Notes: generated by a model from the letters alone, not told the origin. Positions 1 to 9,917 are shown, counted from the first letter of the stretch. The stretch is DNA of 56,383 nucleotides from Paenibacillus wynnii (GCF_030812855.1 NZ_JAUSTK010000034.1:1-56383), one strand, 5' to 3'. Program-made: numbers and translations.

Positions 1-43
1 AGCATCGTTAGCCCAATCATCGCAATCCGCCCGAATGGGCGGT

Positions 44-59
44 ATCCCTTCCGGGACGT
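44..59 (+). repeat. Copy of a tRNA 3' end, without the rest of the tRNA
   Basis: The 16 bases ATCCCTTCCGGGACGT are identical to the 3' end (part of the T stem and the acceptor strand) of the tRNA-Arg gene at 24686-24759, in the opposite orientation in this window. A similar hairpin follows both (64-91 here, 24648-24676 there). Upstream there is a tight hairpin (27-42) instead of a T arm, so this is not a functional tRNA in the visible sequence. It is probably a remnant of a duplicated tRNA tail plus terminator. Confidence 0.5.
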
Positions 60-63
60 AAGT

Positions 64-91
64 AACAGCCTTCCTTCGGGAAGGCTGTTTT
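64..91 (+). terminator. Rho-independent terminator-like hairpin
   Basis: An 11-bp perfect stem (64-74 with 79-89) closed by a TTCG tetraloop is followed by TTTT on the plus strand. It lies just downstream of the argS-like stop codon on the minus strand, so it may end transcription from both sides. The T-tract is better on the plus strand. It matches the terminator behind tRNA-Arg at 24.65 kb. Confidence 0.65.
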
Positions 92-98
92 ACGTTAA

Positions 99-1957
99 TT
101 ACATTCGGTTTGGTGTAGGCAGTCCCAGCACCCGAAGTACATCGCCTAAGGTATGGATGACTCTTGAGGTGAGCCAGAGACGGAACCGAATGGAGGACTC
201 TGCCCCCTTTAGGATGGGGCACAGAGAATAAAAATTATTGAACAAAGTAGCCAAAGTATACGCGTAGTTACAAAGCGTACTCGGGGTCAGTTCCTTGCTG
301 GCAAGGTATAATGTATCCTCCCATGTGCTGAGATGTCTCAGCAGTGCAGACTCCGCTTTTTCGAATTCGGCAGGGAATTGCGGCAATGGAGCATCATCCG
401 TTAGATCGGTTGCTCCAGCCTTGTTCAATACACTGTTCGCACGGGCATAGGTATACATCAGATATACGCCCGTATTCCCGGATATTTCTGTAGCCTGCCG
501 GAAATCAAAAATAATCTCGGTTCCCAAATTGAAACGGAGCAGATAATAGCGGATCGCTGCTGTAGCGATGTCTTTACTGGAAAGACCGCTTTTATCAGAA
601 CGTGATTGCTCAATAGCCTTCTCCATAAGCAGAACCAGATCGGTTACCTTCACACCGATACCCTGACGCCCGGACATGGCATAGGAGGTTTTGCCATCCG
701 TAATATCAATTCCCAGCTCAGCAGCGGAAGCCGGACTCAGTGAAACCACGCCATAGCTTACATGATGAAGCTTCTCGGCCTGATCTGTATACCCCAGCGC
801 TTGTAAGGCCTGCTTCACCATTTGCTGCGGATATTCCTGTCTGTAGTCGATGACGTTAATAACCATGTCCGCTTTTCCAAAAGGCCCGTCCGATTAAACC
901 CGTAGTCCATAAGCCTGCCGTAAACTCATGGTACGAGAAGTCTTTTTCCAGCAATCCAAACTTCCACAGATGATAGGCGATGTCTTTGGCTGTATACGTT
1001 AAAATGCCATTAGAGCGCACAAGCACCTTATCGATATTATAATCTTCTAATTCTGCCTCACCGTCTGCCACCGAGGATTGCTTCAATACCCAGCAGCCTG
1101 CCAGTTTACCTTCTTTCTCTTGAACAAAAACCGCTGTTTGCGCAAGCCGCTGAAATGCAGATGCCCAAAAACCCGCTCTAACAATACTGCTCTCCCACAC
1201 GAGTAGGTCATACTCAATGCCGAAGTTTTTCATCTCCTCCACATGTTCTCTGACAATACGTTCAGCTACAAGATTCCCCAGCCAGGCCTCATTTTCACCG
1301 CCTCTTTCTAGGGCATGCAGAATATCGGTACGCTTGTCCGTCATCTCCGGACTCTGTGCATACTCCTTGTTGACTCTTGAATAGATATCCCAGCAATAAT
1401 CACCAAAACGAACATGCTCACCCTCATAAGGTACATTTAATAATCCAACTACTGTATCCGCCAGCTGATTCCCCAAATCGTCTATGTAATTATGAACCTC
1501 TACGTTATATCCTGTTCTTTTCAAAATCCGTACTAACGCATCCCCGATACAGGAGTTTCTTAGGTGTCCAATATGCGCTGATTTATTCGGATTAATAGAA
1601 GTATGTTCTATAACTGCTTTTTCCCCTTGGAGGGAGCTCGAAGGTGCGTCCGGCCCACACCTGCCAATTGACGTACAAATTGATGAACCCGGGAGCTACT
1701 ACTTCGATTTTGTCCAAAAGCCCTTCCATATAACCTTGCTGTTGAAGCTCAGTCTTCACTAGTTCAGCTATCGCCATAGGAGCTTTCCGTACAATTTTTG
1801 CCAGCTGCATAGCAATACTGCTTGAATAGTCGCCATGCTCCAGATTGGCGGGCTGTTCAATGCGAACGTTAATTTCATCGGTATAAGTAATACTCAGACC
1901 ATTTAATACGCCACTGACACTTTGTTCCAGGTTGGATTTGATAAGTTGGCTGAACAT
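99..1957 (-). pseudogene. argS: Arginyl-tRNA synthetase gene with two frameshifts
   Basis: Class I arginyl-tRNA synthetase, which charges tRNA-Arg, is encoded in three pieces. The start is ATG at 1957 behind AAAGGAGG. Frame 1 covers the N-terminal domain to 'FELPP' near 1630. Frame 2 holds the catalytic HIGH motif (HIGHL) and the region up to 'GRAF' near 880. Frame 3 carries 'VINVID', the KMSKS-region equivalent 'MSGRQG' and the anticodon-binding C-terminus ending in the usual 'RM'. Each junction behaves as one extra base: an A before GGGG near 1630 and a T in TTTT near 875. Restoring both gives about 618 residues. The upstream T-box looks intact. Either the paralogue has recently died, with another argS elsewhere, or these are homopolymer-type sequencing errors. 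Confidence 0.85.
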
Positions 1958-1975
1958 GTTTTGACCTCCTTTAAA

Positions 1976-2230
1976 ATACAAAAAAGCCCTCGTCTCAAAA
2001 GAGACGAGGGCTTTAGCGCTCGCGGTACCACTCTCGTTGCTAAACCGGGCAAGGTTTAACCACTTTACAGAATAACGGCCTTCTGCCGGGACTTCCTACT
2101 AATCTGTTCAGAAGTCCATCTCCCGGGTGCGCTTCATTACTTTGATCTGTACCGGCTTTCACTCTTCCGGCTCGCTGAGGACTAGATCAAGGGTAACTAC
2201 TCTCCCGCTCATCGATTGTATACATTTTTA
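1976..2230 (-). promoter_or_regulatory. T-box leader, arginine specifier
   Basis: Read on the minus strand, the T-box core TGGTACCGCG (complement of 2021-2030) is followed by a strong terminator (arms 1983-1996 and 2001-2014, then U6). The upstream stem I contains a GAGTGAAAGCCGG apical motif and a specifier segment GAAG-CGC-A. CGC (2131-2129) is an arginine codon, which fits the downstream argS. T-box leaders read uncharged tRNA and switch terminator to antiterminator. Boundaries are approximate. Confidence 0.9.
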
Positions 2231-2423
2231 CCAGTATAACGAATTTCACAAAGAAATCAATAGCTCAACATATATACGATGCCAGCAGGCTTCCATAGGT
2301 ATAACTCACAAGTAGAAGGGATGAGTTAGGTCGCATGGACATTTTGTAACCAGGCCCCATCGAAAATAGTCCTTTCTCAGGATCAGACCGACCCAACAGG
2401 TAACCGTTAAAATCCTAAACCGG

Positions 2424-3095
2424 AATGCTGTAAATGGTCCAGGTGTGGTTATTCAAGGTTTTGTACTCAGTACTACAAGAACTCTGTATGTAAGTGAAGA
2501 AATTGTTGTGGCATCAAATGCCGTAATAACTAAGAATTATTACAGGAGCTACAGGTGAAACCGGAGTTGCTGGGGAAGGTGCAATTATTCCTTATTCCTC
2601 TGGGCTTCCTGTGAGTATGACTACTGTTTTAGGGGGTCTTACGAATTCTTCCAGCTTGGTGGGTTTTGGGAATAGAACTACTGGAGTTACTGCTGCTGGC
2701 GGGACTATTGACCTTACTGGAGCGGTTGGATCTCCGTTGAACTTTGCTTTTTCGTCACCTCGTACCGGAACAATTACGTCTATGGCTGCCTATTTCAGCA
2801 CAACTGCTTCATTGGCTTTAATAGGAACAACTATAACGGTTACAGCACAATTATATATTTCTACTACACCAGACAATATCTTCACTCCGGTGCCGGGAAC
2901 CCTAGTAACCTTAAGTCCGGCGGTAACAGGAGTTGTATCTATTGGAACTATAAGCAATGGTTTGACTACGGGACTGAGTATTGCAGTAGCGCCTGAAGCC
3001 GTTTGTTAATGGTTTTCACCGCCACTGTAACAGCAGGACTTGATGTGGCATCAATCATTGATGGCTACGCTAGTGCAGGTATAACGATCAGTTAA
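2424..3095 (+). pseudogene. Decayed collagen-like exosporium (BclB-type) protein gene
   Basis: Only fragments of a spore-surface glycoprotein remain. A short N-terminal segment (from 2424, containing 'GPGVVIQGF' and 'LYVSEEI') runs into a different frame near 2535. That frame has a collagen-like Gly-X-Y stretch (GATGETGVAGEG) and then a BclB C-terminal-type domain ('IIPYSSGLPVSMTTVLGG', 'GTIDLTGA', 'AQLYISTTP'). A missing base near 2999 stops that frame at 3009, while the conserved ending ('MVFTATVTAGLD', 'GYASAGITIS') continues in another frame to TAA 3093-3095. With at least two frameshifts, almost no collagen repeat and no start codon, it is a relic. The BclB assignment is from recalled family motifs. 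Confidence 0.75.
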
Positions 3096-3112
3096 GCTAA
3101 GTACCTAAAATC

Positions 3113-3156
3113 AAAACCAGGGAGTGCTGAGCCTTACGGCTGGCCTCCCTGGTTTT
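3113..3156 (+). terminator. Terminator after the BclB-like relic
   Basis: The arms AAAACCAGGGAG and CTCCCTGGTTTT form a 12-bp stem around an inner loop and end in a T-rich tail. The hairpin is nearly symmetrical and could work in both directions. Confidence 0.7.
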
Positions 3157-3207
3157 GTGTTATATCTGATTCCAGTCATATTGGAGATATTAGGCAACTC
3201 CGGTAGA

Positions 3208-3399
3208 TAATAGTTGTATTTTATGCAGTTATTTCAGCTTAAAGCGGCCTTGTCTGAACTTTAATTGCACTTTATGCAGTTAAAATCAGGAAAAAAGGTT
3301 TTTTTGCTAGGAAATGATGAGAATAGTTGTATTAAATACAATTATTTACCTGAGAGGTGCAGGCTAGTGTGTTTTAAGTGTATTAAATACAACTAAATG
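3208..3399. repeat. Four-site intergenic array, copy 1
   Basis: Four dyad-like sites TGYA-N5-TRCA are centred at 3221, 3272, 3334 and 3385, giving spacings of 51, 62 and 51 bp. Sites 3 and 4 contain the perfect palindrome TGTATTAAATACA shifted by one base (TGTAT/ATACA). The sequence between sites is unlike that of the other copies. The array lies between the convergent 3' ends of the BclB relic and the SNF2 helicase gene, in a gap otherwise without a gene (3157-3515). Confidence 0.75.
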
Positions 3400-3515
3400 G
3401 GTTGAACGGCTTAAGAATCGGACGTGAATCCATTAGATGAAGGAGGGAGGCATACGAAACCAGCCGAACCCGGCTGAAATCATCTGAAACCGGCTGGTTC
3501 CAGCCAATGCTCCCG

Positions 3516-6500
3516 CTAAATCATCAGAATCTCCCGAATATCCTGTTCTGTTAAGGTGGATAGAGCTTCTTGACCGGGTTGGATGACTTCATCGATCAGA
3601 TTCTTTTTTTTCTGCTGAAGCTCGTACATCTTGTCCTCTACCGTTCCCTGGGTGACAAGCCGGATGACTTGGACTACCTTTTTCTGCCCGATTCGGTGTG
3701 CTCTGTCGGCAGCTTGCTGCTCGACAGCGGGGTTCCACCATAAATCGTACAGGATGACGGTATCTGCTCCGGTTAGGTTAAGTCCGGTGCCCCCGGCCTT
3801 TAAGGAGATGAGGAACAAGTCGCGTTCCCCGTTATTAAATTGATTACAGAGCTCGACACGCTGGGAGGTTGGGGTCTGTCCGTCCAGATAGAAATACGGG
3901 ACGCCTTGAAGCCCCAGCTCCCGCCCGATTAACTTAAGCATCTCAGTAAATTGGGAGAAGACCAGCATTCGTTTACCGGAGCTGCGACACTCATCGATGA
4001 TCTCGAGCAGCTGCTCGAATTTGGCTGAACTTCCTTGGTAGCCTTCGACGAATAGCGAAGGGTGGCAGCAGAGCTGTCTCAGACGAGTAAGTCCAGCCAG
4101 GATTTTGATTCGATTGCTGCGGAAATCCTCCCCGTTCAGATGCTTGAGGGCTTCCTTTTGCAGCCTCGCCAGATAAGCGACATACAGCTTCTTCTGTTCA
4201 GGCAGCAGCTCGGAAGCTTGCAAGGACTCGATCTTGTCCGGCAGTTCTTTCAGGACATCGGTCTTAAGACGACGAAGCAGAAAAGGACGTGCGCGCTTGG
4301 CTACCACTTCCCGGGGAAGGTCGTGAAAGGCCTTCTTGCCCGGGAACAGCTCTGGAAACACAGCGCCGAAGATCGACCATAAATCTTCCAGAGCATTTTC
4401 CACCGGAGTTCCTGTTAGCGCAAAACGATAGCGGGCTTGCAGAACCCTTACAGCTTGTGCCGTTTGGGTTACATGATTCTTAATGACTTGAGCTTCATCA
4501 AGAATGAGCGTATGAAAAGCTGATTTGGCATAGAGATGAACATCTCTGCGCAGCAGCGGATAAGAGGTAATAATTACATCCGCTTTCCCCGTATTCCGAA
4601 GAATTCGAGTCCGCTCCGTCAAGCTTCCATCGGCAATAACAGCCTTAATCTCCGGCGTGAATTTCTTAAGCTCGTTATGCCAGTTGTAGACGAGAGAGGC
4701 CGGTGCGACGATGAGCGCAGGTTTTCCGCCTTGACGGATATCCGGCAGCTCCGAGAGCAGGAAGGCTATGCTTTGCAGTGTCTTTCCAAGGCCCATGTCA
4801 TCGGCCAATATCCCGCCAAAACGATAGTGTGCCAAGGTCTTCAACCATTGGAAGCCAAACACCTGATAATCCCGAAGCACAGGCACGAGTCGGTCTGGAA
4901 CCGGGAAATCCAGATTCTCGGGATTCCGCATATTAGCCAGAAGCTTCCGTAACTCTTTGCCTAACTTAACCGCGTCCCCCTTCTCATCGGCAGCACTCAG
5001 ATGTAACCCCCGAACAACGGGCAGAGTAAATTCTGTGCCTTTCAAATCATCCTGCCGGATACCCAATTCATTCATAAATGTAATGATTTCTTGGAATTCT
5101 TCACTTTCCAGAGGCAGCAGCGCACCATTCGGCAATCGATAGTATTTACGCTTGTCCTGAAGTGATCTAAGAACCAATACAATTTCCGACTCAGGGATAC
5201 CTTGCATATCGAATTTGAAATCGAGCCAGTCGGTTTTCTCATTCCAAGAGAGAGATACTTTGGGCGGAACCGTACCCGTAAGTAATCTTTCCTTCACGGC
5301 GGTGGTAGCATAGACTTCGAGCAGCTGCTCTAGAAGAGGGATTTTATGATACAGGAAGTCGTATTCCGCATCCTCGTCGCTCATAATATATCCACTTTCT
5401 GTTTTCGCAAAATATTCATGTTCCATAAGCTCAAGAATCTTATGTTCGGCCTCGCTGTCCCGCATAAGAATAATATCCGTACCGCGAGCCTTATTATTGT
5501 CATCTATAGGATTAATGATGATGTCGCCATATTGGAACTCCAGCCCGGCGAGCAGCCGGTCTCTCACCCGATCCAGATAGAGCCGCGCCTTCAGCTTAGT
5601 TTGAACAACACGGTCCGCGATGGCGTCAGCGATATGGACACTGCCGAGCTTCATCAAGCCGGGGATCACTTTATCCATAAAAGGCTCCATTTGCTCAGGC
5701 GCAATGCGAACGCCTCTATCACGGGAGTCCTCCAGCATTTTTTTCATTTCTGCAAGACGCCTGCACTCTTGGGAGGGAAGCTTCAGCAGCTTTCCTTCCG
5801 TCAGAACGATTCCGTAGTCCTCCATGACCGTGATTTTATCTAACCCCAGAACCTCCAGACGATAGCCGTCTTCCTCGGCCTGATCGAATTCAAAGCTCAA
5901 CGGGGGGGCTTCATTCGAGAAATGAATACCCTCAAATAGGTTATCTTCTTGTTGAAAATAGACCGTTTTAGCCCCTGAAAGGAAGGGCAGGAGCGAATCC
6001 CAGAAAAAAGGCGGGATCGGCAGCAAGCGGTCTCCGCCCATACTATTTCCATAAGGGGAGTAGGAGCTACTTCTATCACGGTACATTTTCTCATTTAACA
6101 AGATTTCGATAAGCTTCTGAATAACCGCATTGTCTTCCTTATGAAAACTGTGGAGGGAAGGGTCATATATAAAATGTTTTGAAAACTCATAGGCTTCTCC
6201 CCGGTGAACATGCTGCAAGAAATCCCTGATTTTTTGAACAATATATAGACGTTTTGGACCTACCTTCATTTCGATCCCCAGCATCATACTTCCATAATTA
6301 TATGAAAATGGCTTACAAATCAGCTCTACATTCAGAGGCATGCGTATATCCATAAAAGTTCCTGTACCGCTTGGACGCTGCCTGCTGTTCCCGAACATTC
6401 CTAACATCGTATCGACCAACTGCTGATCCTTTGCAGAAGCTCCTGATTTGCGTGTTGCATCGGTAAAGGTACGCGGGGTAAGAACCCCGACTCCGGTAGT

Positions 6501-6887
6501 GAATACTCCCCCGTTATGGAGACTGGAAGCCACCGTCCGCCCCTGTGATGCCAGACCTTGATCCAGATCCAGAACATTAATCATTACAGCCGCAATATGC
6601 TTGCAGAACGGGCCACCGCGATAATACTCAGAACAAGTACAATCCGCACTTACATCTCCGTCCCTATCAATACTCACTGTTACATCCACATTTTTACCCT
6701 TACTATCTTGAACGATAGCTTCGTAATCAGAGAAATCATTGTCATTATTATTATCATTCACGGACTCGTGGTCTTCCCCATCATCAATTAGGTCAACCCT
6801 TCCGGAGAGGTAGTACTCTATCCCTTTGTCAAAAGCGGACTTCCCGCATAGCAGCTTGATTACCCGTTCGGACACACTAAAGCCCAT
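3516..6887 (-). CDS. SWIM zinc-finger SNF2-family helicase
   Basis: This is a 1123-residue DNA-dependent ATPase of the SNF2/RapA type. The N-terminus has a SWIM zinc-binding motif (CTC...FCKH, about residues 83-97). A long middle domain of the bacterial SNF2 type precedes the helicase core. Motif I is DDMGLGKT (about 697-704), the DEAH-box equivalent is DEAQ, the first lobe has 'LTGTPVEN', and the second lobe has 'VFSQF', 'LISLKAGGTGLNLT' and 'DRAHRIGQ'. These enzymes remodel protein-DNA or polymerase-DNA complexes; the exact substrate is unknown. ATG 6887 follows an AAAGGAAT ribosome site. It is transcribed alone, and nothing regulatory is evident in the roughly 180 bases upstream. Confidence 0.9.
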   Translation of the reverse strand: MGFSVSERVIKLLCGKSAFDKGIEYYLSGRVDLIDDGEDHESVNDNNNDNDFSDYEAIVQDSKGKNVDVTVSIDRDGDVSADCTCSEYYRGGPFCKHIAAVMINVLDLDQGLASQGRTVASSLHNGGVFTTGVGVLTPRTFTDATRKSGASAKDQQLVDTMLGMFGNSRQRPSGTGTFMDIRMPLNVELICKPFSYNYGSMMLGIEMKVGPKRLYIVQKIRDFLQHVHRGEAYEFSKHFIYDPSLHSFHKEDNAVIQKLIEILLNEKMYRDRSSSYSPYGNSMGGDRLLPIPPFFWDSLLPFLSGAKTVYFQQEDNLFEGIHFSNEAPPLSFEFDQAEEDGYRLEVLGLDKITVMEDYGIVLTEGKLLKLPSQECRRLAEMKKMLEDSRDRGVRIAPEQMEPFMDKVIPGLMKLGSVHIADAIADRVVQTKLKARLYLDRVRDRLLAGLEFQYGDIIINPIDDNNKARGTDIILMRDSEAEHKILELMEHEYFAKTESGYIMSDEDAEYDFLYHKIPLLEQLLEVYATTAVKERLLTGTVPPKVSLSWNEKTDWLDFKFDMQGIPESEIVLVLRSLQDKRKYYRLPNGALLPLESEEFQEIITFMNELGIRQDDLKGTEFTLPVVRGLHLSAADEKGDAVKLGKELRKLLANMRNPENLDFPVPDRLVPVLRDYQVFGFQWLKTLAHYRFGGILADDMGLGKTLQSIAFLLSELPDIRQGGKPALIVAPASLVYNWHNELKKFTPEIKAVIADGSLTERTRILRNTGKADVIITSYPLLRRDVHLYAKSAFHTLILDEAQVIKNHVTQTAQAVRVLQARYRFALTGTPVENALEDLWSIFGAVFPELFPGKKAFHDLPREVVAKRARPFLLRRLKTDVLKELPDKIESLQASELLPEQKKLYVAYLARLQKEALKHLNGEDFRSNRIKILAGLTRLRQLCCHPSLFVEGYQGSSAKFEQLLEIIDECRSSGKRMLVFSQFTEMLKLIGRELGLQGVPYFYLDGQTPTSQRVELCNQFNNGERDLFLISLKAGGTGLNLTGADTVILYDLWWNPAVEQQAADRAHRIGQKKVVQVIRLVTQGTVEDKMYELQQKKKNLIDEVIQPGQEALSTLTEQDIREILMI

Positions 6888-7064
6888 CGTAGGATTCCTT
6901 TCTTTAACTGAATATTTAAATATCCCGAATTAATATAGTTCCTATAATAACAGAACGCGTGTACGCTTCAAAGGTTATCAAGATTTTTACATAGATAGGT
7001 CTGTATATGGATAGTATATCTGGAGCCATTGAGGGCCGCTTTAGAATGAAGTTTCTGGATAAGC

Positions 7065-7274
7065 TCACTCCGCTAGCCTCACCATTACGGGTATAATCAA
7101 CGGGGCATCATTCAATAAATTGGTCAAAATATCGCCCGTATCCAGCATGGACAGCATTTGAGGCTCCAAGGTGAAGCTCATTACAAGGTTCTTCATATCT
7201 ACTTTGGGACTTCGGATAAAGATTTCGTAGATTAAGCGCTCAGCGTCTGCTTCCGTTTTGTGCTCAACCGTAGA
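7065..7274 (-). pseudogene. Unrecognised C-terminal gene fragment
   Basis: An open frame of about 69 codons runs from just after a stop at 7277 to TGA 7065-7067 and contains 'RLIYEIFIRSPKVDMKNLVMS' split by no stop. No ATG, GTG or TTG occurs near its beginning; the first ATG is internal and would leave about 40 residues. The sequence looks protein-like rather than random, so it may be the tail of a lost gene. I do not recognise the family. Confidence 0.3.
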
Positions 7275-7308
7275 TTAGGCAGTAATATTTTTGAACGGAA
7301 AAACAACG

Positions 7309-7358
7309 AAAAACACGACAGTTCTCAAGGAATATTCCTCTTAGACTGCCGTGTTTTT
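7309..7358 (-). terminator. Terminator of the ABC exporter-tetR operon
   Basis: Inverted arms AAACACGACAGT (7311-7322) and ACTGCCGTGTTT (7345-7356) pair with one mismatch. An inner GAATATTC palindrome extends the hairpin. On the minus strand a T-rich run follows, just after the tetR stop at 7370. Confidence 0.7.
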
Positions 7359-7369
7359 AATAATGTAAA

Positions 7370-8077
7370 TTATTTGCTTCCTATTCCATCAGGACTTATA
7401 CCATGCATTATAAATCTAATCGTCAGTTCGATCTCTTCCTCGTCATTCCAATCCTTATCAGGCATTAGCAGCAGGCGGGCCAGCAGAAAGCCGATAATAG
7501 ACGAAATGGAGAATCGGATAATGGCAGGCGTCGGGATCTCGACAATCTCTCCCTTTTCCTTGAAATGCTCTACGATCTTTTCTACCCGTTCCACCACCTT
7601 GACGAGAATATTCTCTACGAATTGCTCTCGAAGTGCGGGTTGAAAGGGGATTTCCTGAATTAGTATTTTGATAATTCTGAAGTTCTTGCGAGCAAATTCC
7701 AAACGGTTCACAATAAATGCCCGCAGGAAATCTTCATAGCTGTCAAAAGGTAAATCGAGCACTCCATTAAAATTCCTAAGCACAAAGGGAGCAATCATCC
7801 GGCTCATCGTCGGTCCTACAATCGATAACAGCAGGTCTTTCTTGGTCTTGTAGTATCGAAAGATCGTACCTTCCGCCACGCCCGCCTTCTGAGCGATTTC
7901 GCTTGTTGCGGCAGCAGAATACCCCTTATCGGAAAAAACCTCAATCGCTGCCTGCAAAATGGCCAGCTGCTTCGGGGTCATTTTCTCATCCTCGCCAAGA
8001 TTAAGAATCTCCTGAATCCATTGTTCCCCCATATTATCATCTGCGGACGGGTTCTCCGCAGCTTTATTATCAGTCAT
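7370..8077 (-). CDS. TetR-family transcriptional regulator
   Basis: This is a 235-residue TetR repressor. After a short acidic leader, the helix-turn-helix lies at about residues 36-82 ('ILQAAIEVFSDKGYSAAATSEIAQ' region, then 'GVAEGTIFRYYKTK'). The C-terminal helical domain is the ligand and dimerisation part and has hydrophobic helices near its end. It is the last gene of the exporter operon. It most likely represses the operon through the perfect palindrome at 9918-9941; the ligand is unknown but probably a substrate of the exporter. Confidence 0.9.
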   Translation of the reverse strand: MTDNKAAENPSADDNMGEQWIQEILNLGEDEKMTPKQLAILQAAIEVFSDKGYSAAATSEIAQKAGVAEGTIFRYYKTKKDLLLSIVGPTMSRMIAPFVLRNFNGVLDLPFDSYEDFLRAFIVNRLEFARKNFRIIKILIQEIPFQPALREQFVENILVKVVERVEKIVEHFKEKGEIVEIPTPAIIRFSISSIIGFLLARLLLMPDKDWNDEEEIELTIRFIMHGISPDGIGSK

Positions 8078-8134
8078 TCCATCAACCTCCAGACATCATC
8101 CTGTCTGTCCATCTTAGCATAATAACGATATTGT

Positions 8135-9166
8135 TTACATTTTGCGGTGTTTACGCAGAGCCAACACATTTAAGGTCATGAATAGCAAGGTGAAGCCAAT
8201 CAGCACATAGACATCCAGAGCGATATCGCTCCAGCCCTTGCCGCGAATCATAATGTTCATCAACGCATCTGCACCATAGTAGAGAGGCGTTGCTAAGCCT
8301 ACCCGCTGCAGCCATAATGGGAGAGTGTCCATCGGGAATAATCCGCTGAGGAAAATTTGCGGCACGATAATGAGCGGAATGAATTGAATCATCTGCAGCT
8401 CATTGGCTGCAAAAGCAGATAGCAATGTACCCAGTGTTAGAGCCGTCATGGACAGCAGCAGGGTCATCAACAAGACATAGCCGAAGCTTCCTGTCATCAG
8501 GATACCGAGCACCTGAATGGAGAACCAAGAGATGAGCAGGGCTTGAAATACAGTAAATATCCCAAATCCGCAGACATATCCGAGAACAATCTCCCAGCGT
8601 TTAAGCGGCGTGGAGAGGAGGCGCTCCAGCGTCCCCGTGGTCCGTTCCCGCAGGAAGGAGACACCCGCGATTAGGAAGACGAAGAAGAATACGAATACAC
8701 CGATCATAATCGGACCAAAGCGGTCAATGGTTTTCATATCCGCTGATCCGTACAGATAACTGATCTCCGGCTGAATCTTAATTCCCGAGGAGGGCAGAAG
8801 TTCCTGTGAGGTCTTCTCAAGCACCATCATCACCGCCCGGTTAGCCGTGGGATTACTTCCTTCCAGAACCATCTGTGGTGTTGTGCCATTTAGCGTGAGC
8901 AATGCATCGATAGTTCCTTCGCTTACAGCATCTGTCCCAAGCTCTGCCGTTGCATATTCCTTCACTTTTGCGTCATGACTTTCAAGGGAAGCGGACAGCT
9001 TGACTGCCTGACCTGAAACACCGATAACCGGCTTATAATCATCACCGTTAAACACCAGACTCATTAAGCTTAGAACTAATAGAGGAGCAATAAACATAAG
9101 GGCCATCGTTCTTTTATCATGAATAAATTGCTGTAAAATACGTAGAGTTATCGCCCGGATTCTCAT
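8135..9166 (-). CDS. ABC-2 type transporter permease
   Basis: This 343-residue membrane protein belongs to the ABC-2 family (YhgE/drug and lipid exporters). It has one N-terminal membrane segment ('MALMFIAPLLVLSLMSLVF'), an extracytoplasmic domain of about 120 residues, and five or so C-terminal helices. The typical ABC-2 segment 'RERTTGTLERLLSTPL' precedes the helices. The start codon overlaps the end of the ATPase gene by four bases, so the two are translationally coupled and form one exporter. Substrate unknown; multidrug export is the usual guess for this arrangement. Confidence 0.9.
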   Translation of the reverse strand: MRIRAITLRILQQFIHDKRTMALMFIAPLLVLSLMSLVFNGDDYKPVIGVSGQAVKLSASLESHDAKVKEYATAELGTDAVSEGTIDALLTLNGTTPQMVLEGSNPTANRAVMMVLEKTSQELLPSSGIKIQPEISYLYGSADMKTIDRFGPIMIGVFVFFFVFLIAGVSFLRERTTGTLERLLSTPLKRWEIVLGYVCGFGIFTVFQALLISWFSIQVLGILMTGSFGYVLLMTLLLSMTALTLGTLLSAFAANELQMIQFIPLIIVPQIFLSGLFPMDTLPLWLQRVGLATPLYYGADALMNIMIRGKGWSDIALDVYVLIGFTLLFMTLNVLALRKHRKM

Positions 9167-9894
9167 GAACGCACACCTCCATAATAGAGAAAGGCTTCTT
9201 CAATGGAAGCAGAACCTGTGGCTTGCAGCAGTCCGTCCGGCGTATCCACTGCCAGCAGCTTCCCGTCCCGAATCATCGCCAGCCGATCACATTTCTCCGC
9301 TTCATCCATTACATGCGTAGTCAGCACAATCGTAGTTCCCTTCTTATTCAGTGCTCTGAGTTCATTCCAGATAGAGAGACGCAGCACCGGATCGATCCCA
9401 ACTGTAGGTTCATCCAGAATAAGTAGAGGAGGTTCGTGCAGCAAGGCGATGGCCAGCGACAATCGGCGCTTCATACCACCCGAGTATTGGGCCACACCTT
9501 TACGCAGATGTTCCTCCAAATTAACCAATTCCATAACCGCTTTAATACGGCGAGTGCGGTGTTCACCCTTCAGTCCATAAAGAGAAGCGAAGAACTCTAA
9601 GTTTTCTTTGGCGCTAAGCTCGGTGTACAGAGCATCAGACTGTGCCATATACCCGATCTGCTGCAGCATCGCCAGTTTTGGCATTTTGACGCCCAGCACG
9701 TGGATCTCACCGGAGCTGGTTTCATCGATACCAGTCAGCATCTTTACCAGCGTTGTTTTGCCGGATCCGGAAGGGCCCAGAATGCCGAAGGTTTCAGCTT
9801 TTTCCACTTGTAGAGAGATATCGTCAAGTACCAACTTGCTGCCAAATGCTCTACCGACATGACTTACTTTAATAACTGGAGCATCTTTATTCAT
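9163..9894 (-). CDS. ABC transporter ATP-binding protein
   Basis: This 243-residue ATPase powers the adjacent ABC-2 permease. The Walker A motif is GPSGSGKT (about residues 40-47), the signature 'YSGGMKRRLSLA' lies near 138-149, the Walker B 'LLILDEPTVGID' near 157-168, and the switch His is in 'LTTHVMDEAE'. The DrrA/CcmA-like pattern ('SGGMKRRL') is typical of ABC-2 exporters. It is the first gene of a three-gene operon that ends with tetR. Confidence 0.93.
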   Translation of the reverse strand: MNKDAPVIKVSHVGRAFGSKLVLDDISLQVEKAETFGILGPSGSGKTTLVKMLTGIDETSSGEIHVLGVKMPKLAMLQQIGYMAQSDALYTELSAKENLEFFASLYGLKGEHRTRRIKAVMELVNLEEHLRKGVAQYSGGMKRRLSLAIALLHEPPLLILDEPTVGIDPVLRLSIWNELRALNKKGTTIVLTTHVMDEAEKCDRLAMIRDGKLLAVDTPDGLLQATGSASIEEAFLYYGGVRS

Positions 9895-9917
9895 TACTGA
9901 TCTCCTCGATTCTTAAA

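Noticed and set aside
1..59. Complete tRNA gene at the left edge
   Set aside because: Only the 3' 16 bases match; a hairpin replaces the T arm and no anticodon arm is recognisable.
2127..2315. Plus-strand open frame of 62 codons
   Set aside because: It lies in the antisense of the T-box leader and has no ribosome site.
4062..5843. Several plus-strand open frames inside the SNF2 gene
   Set aside because: They are shadows of a high-quality minus-strand gene with all helicase motifs.
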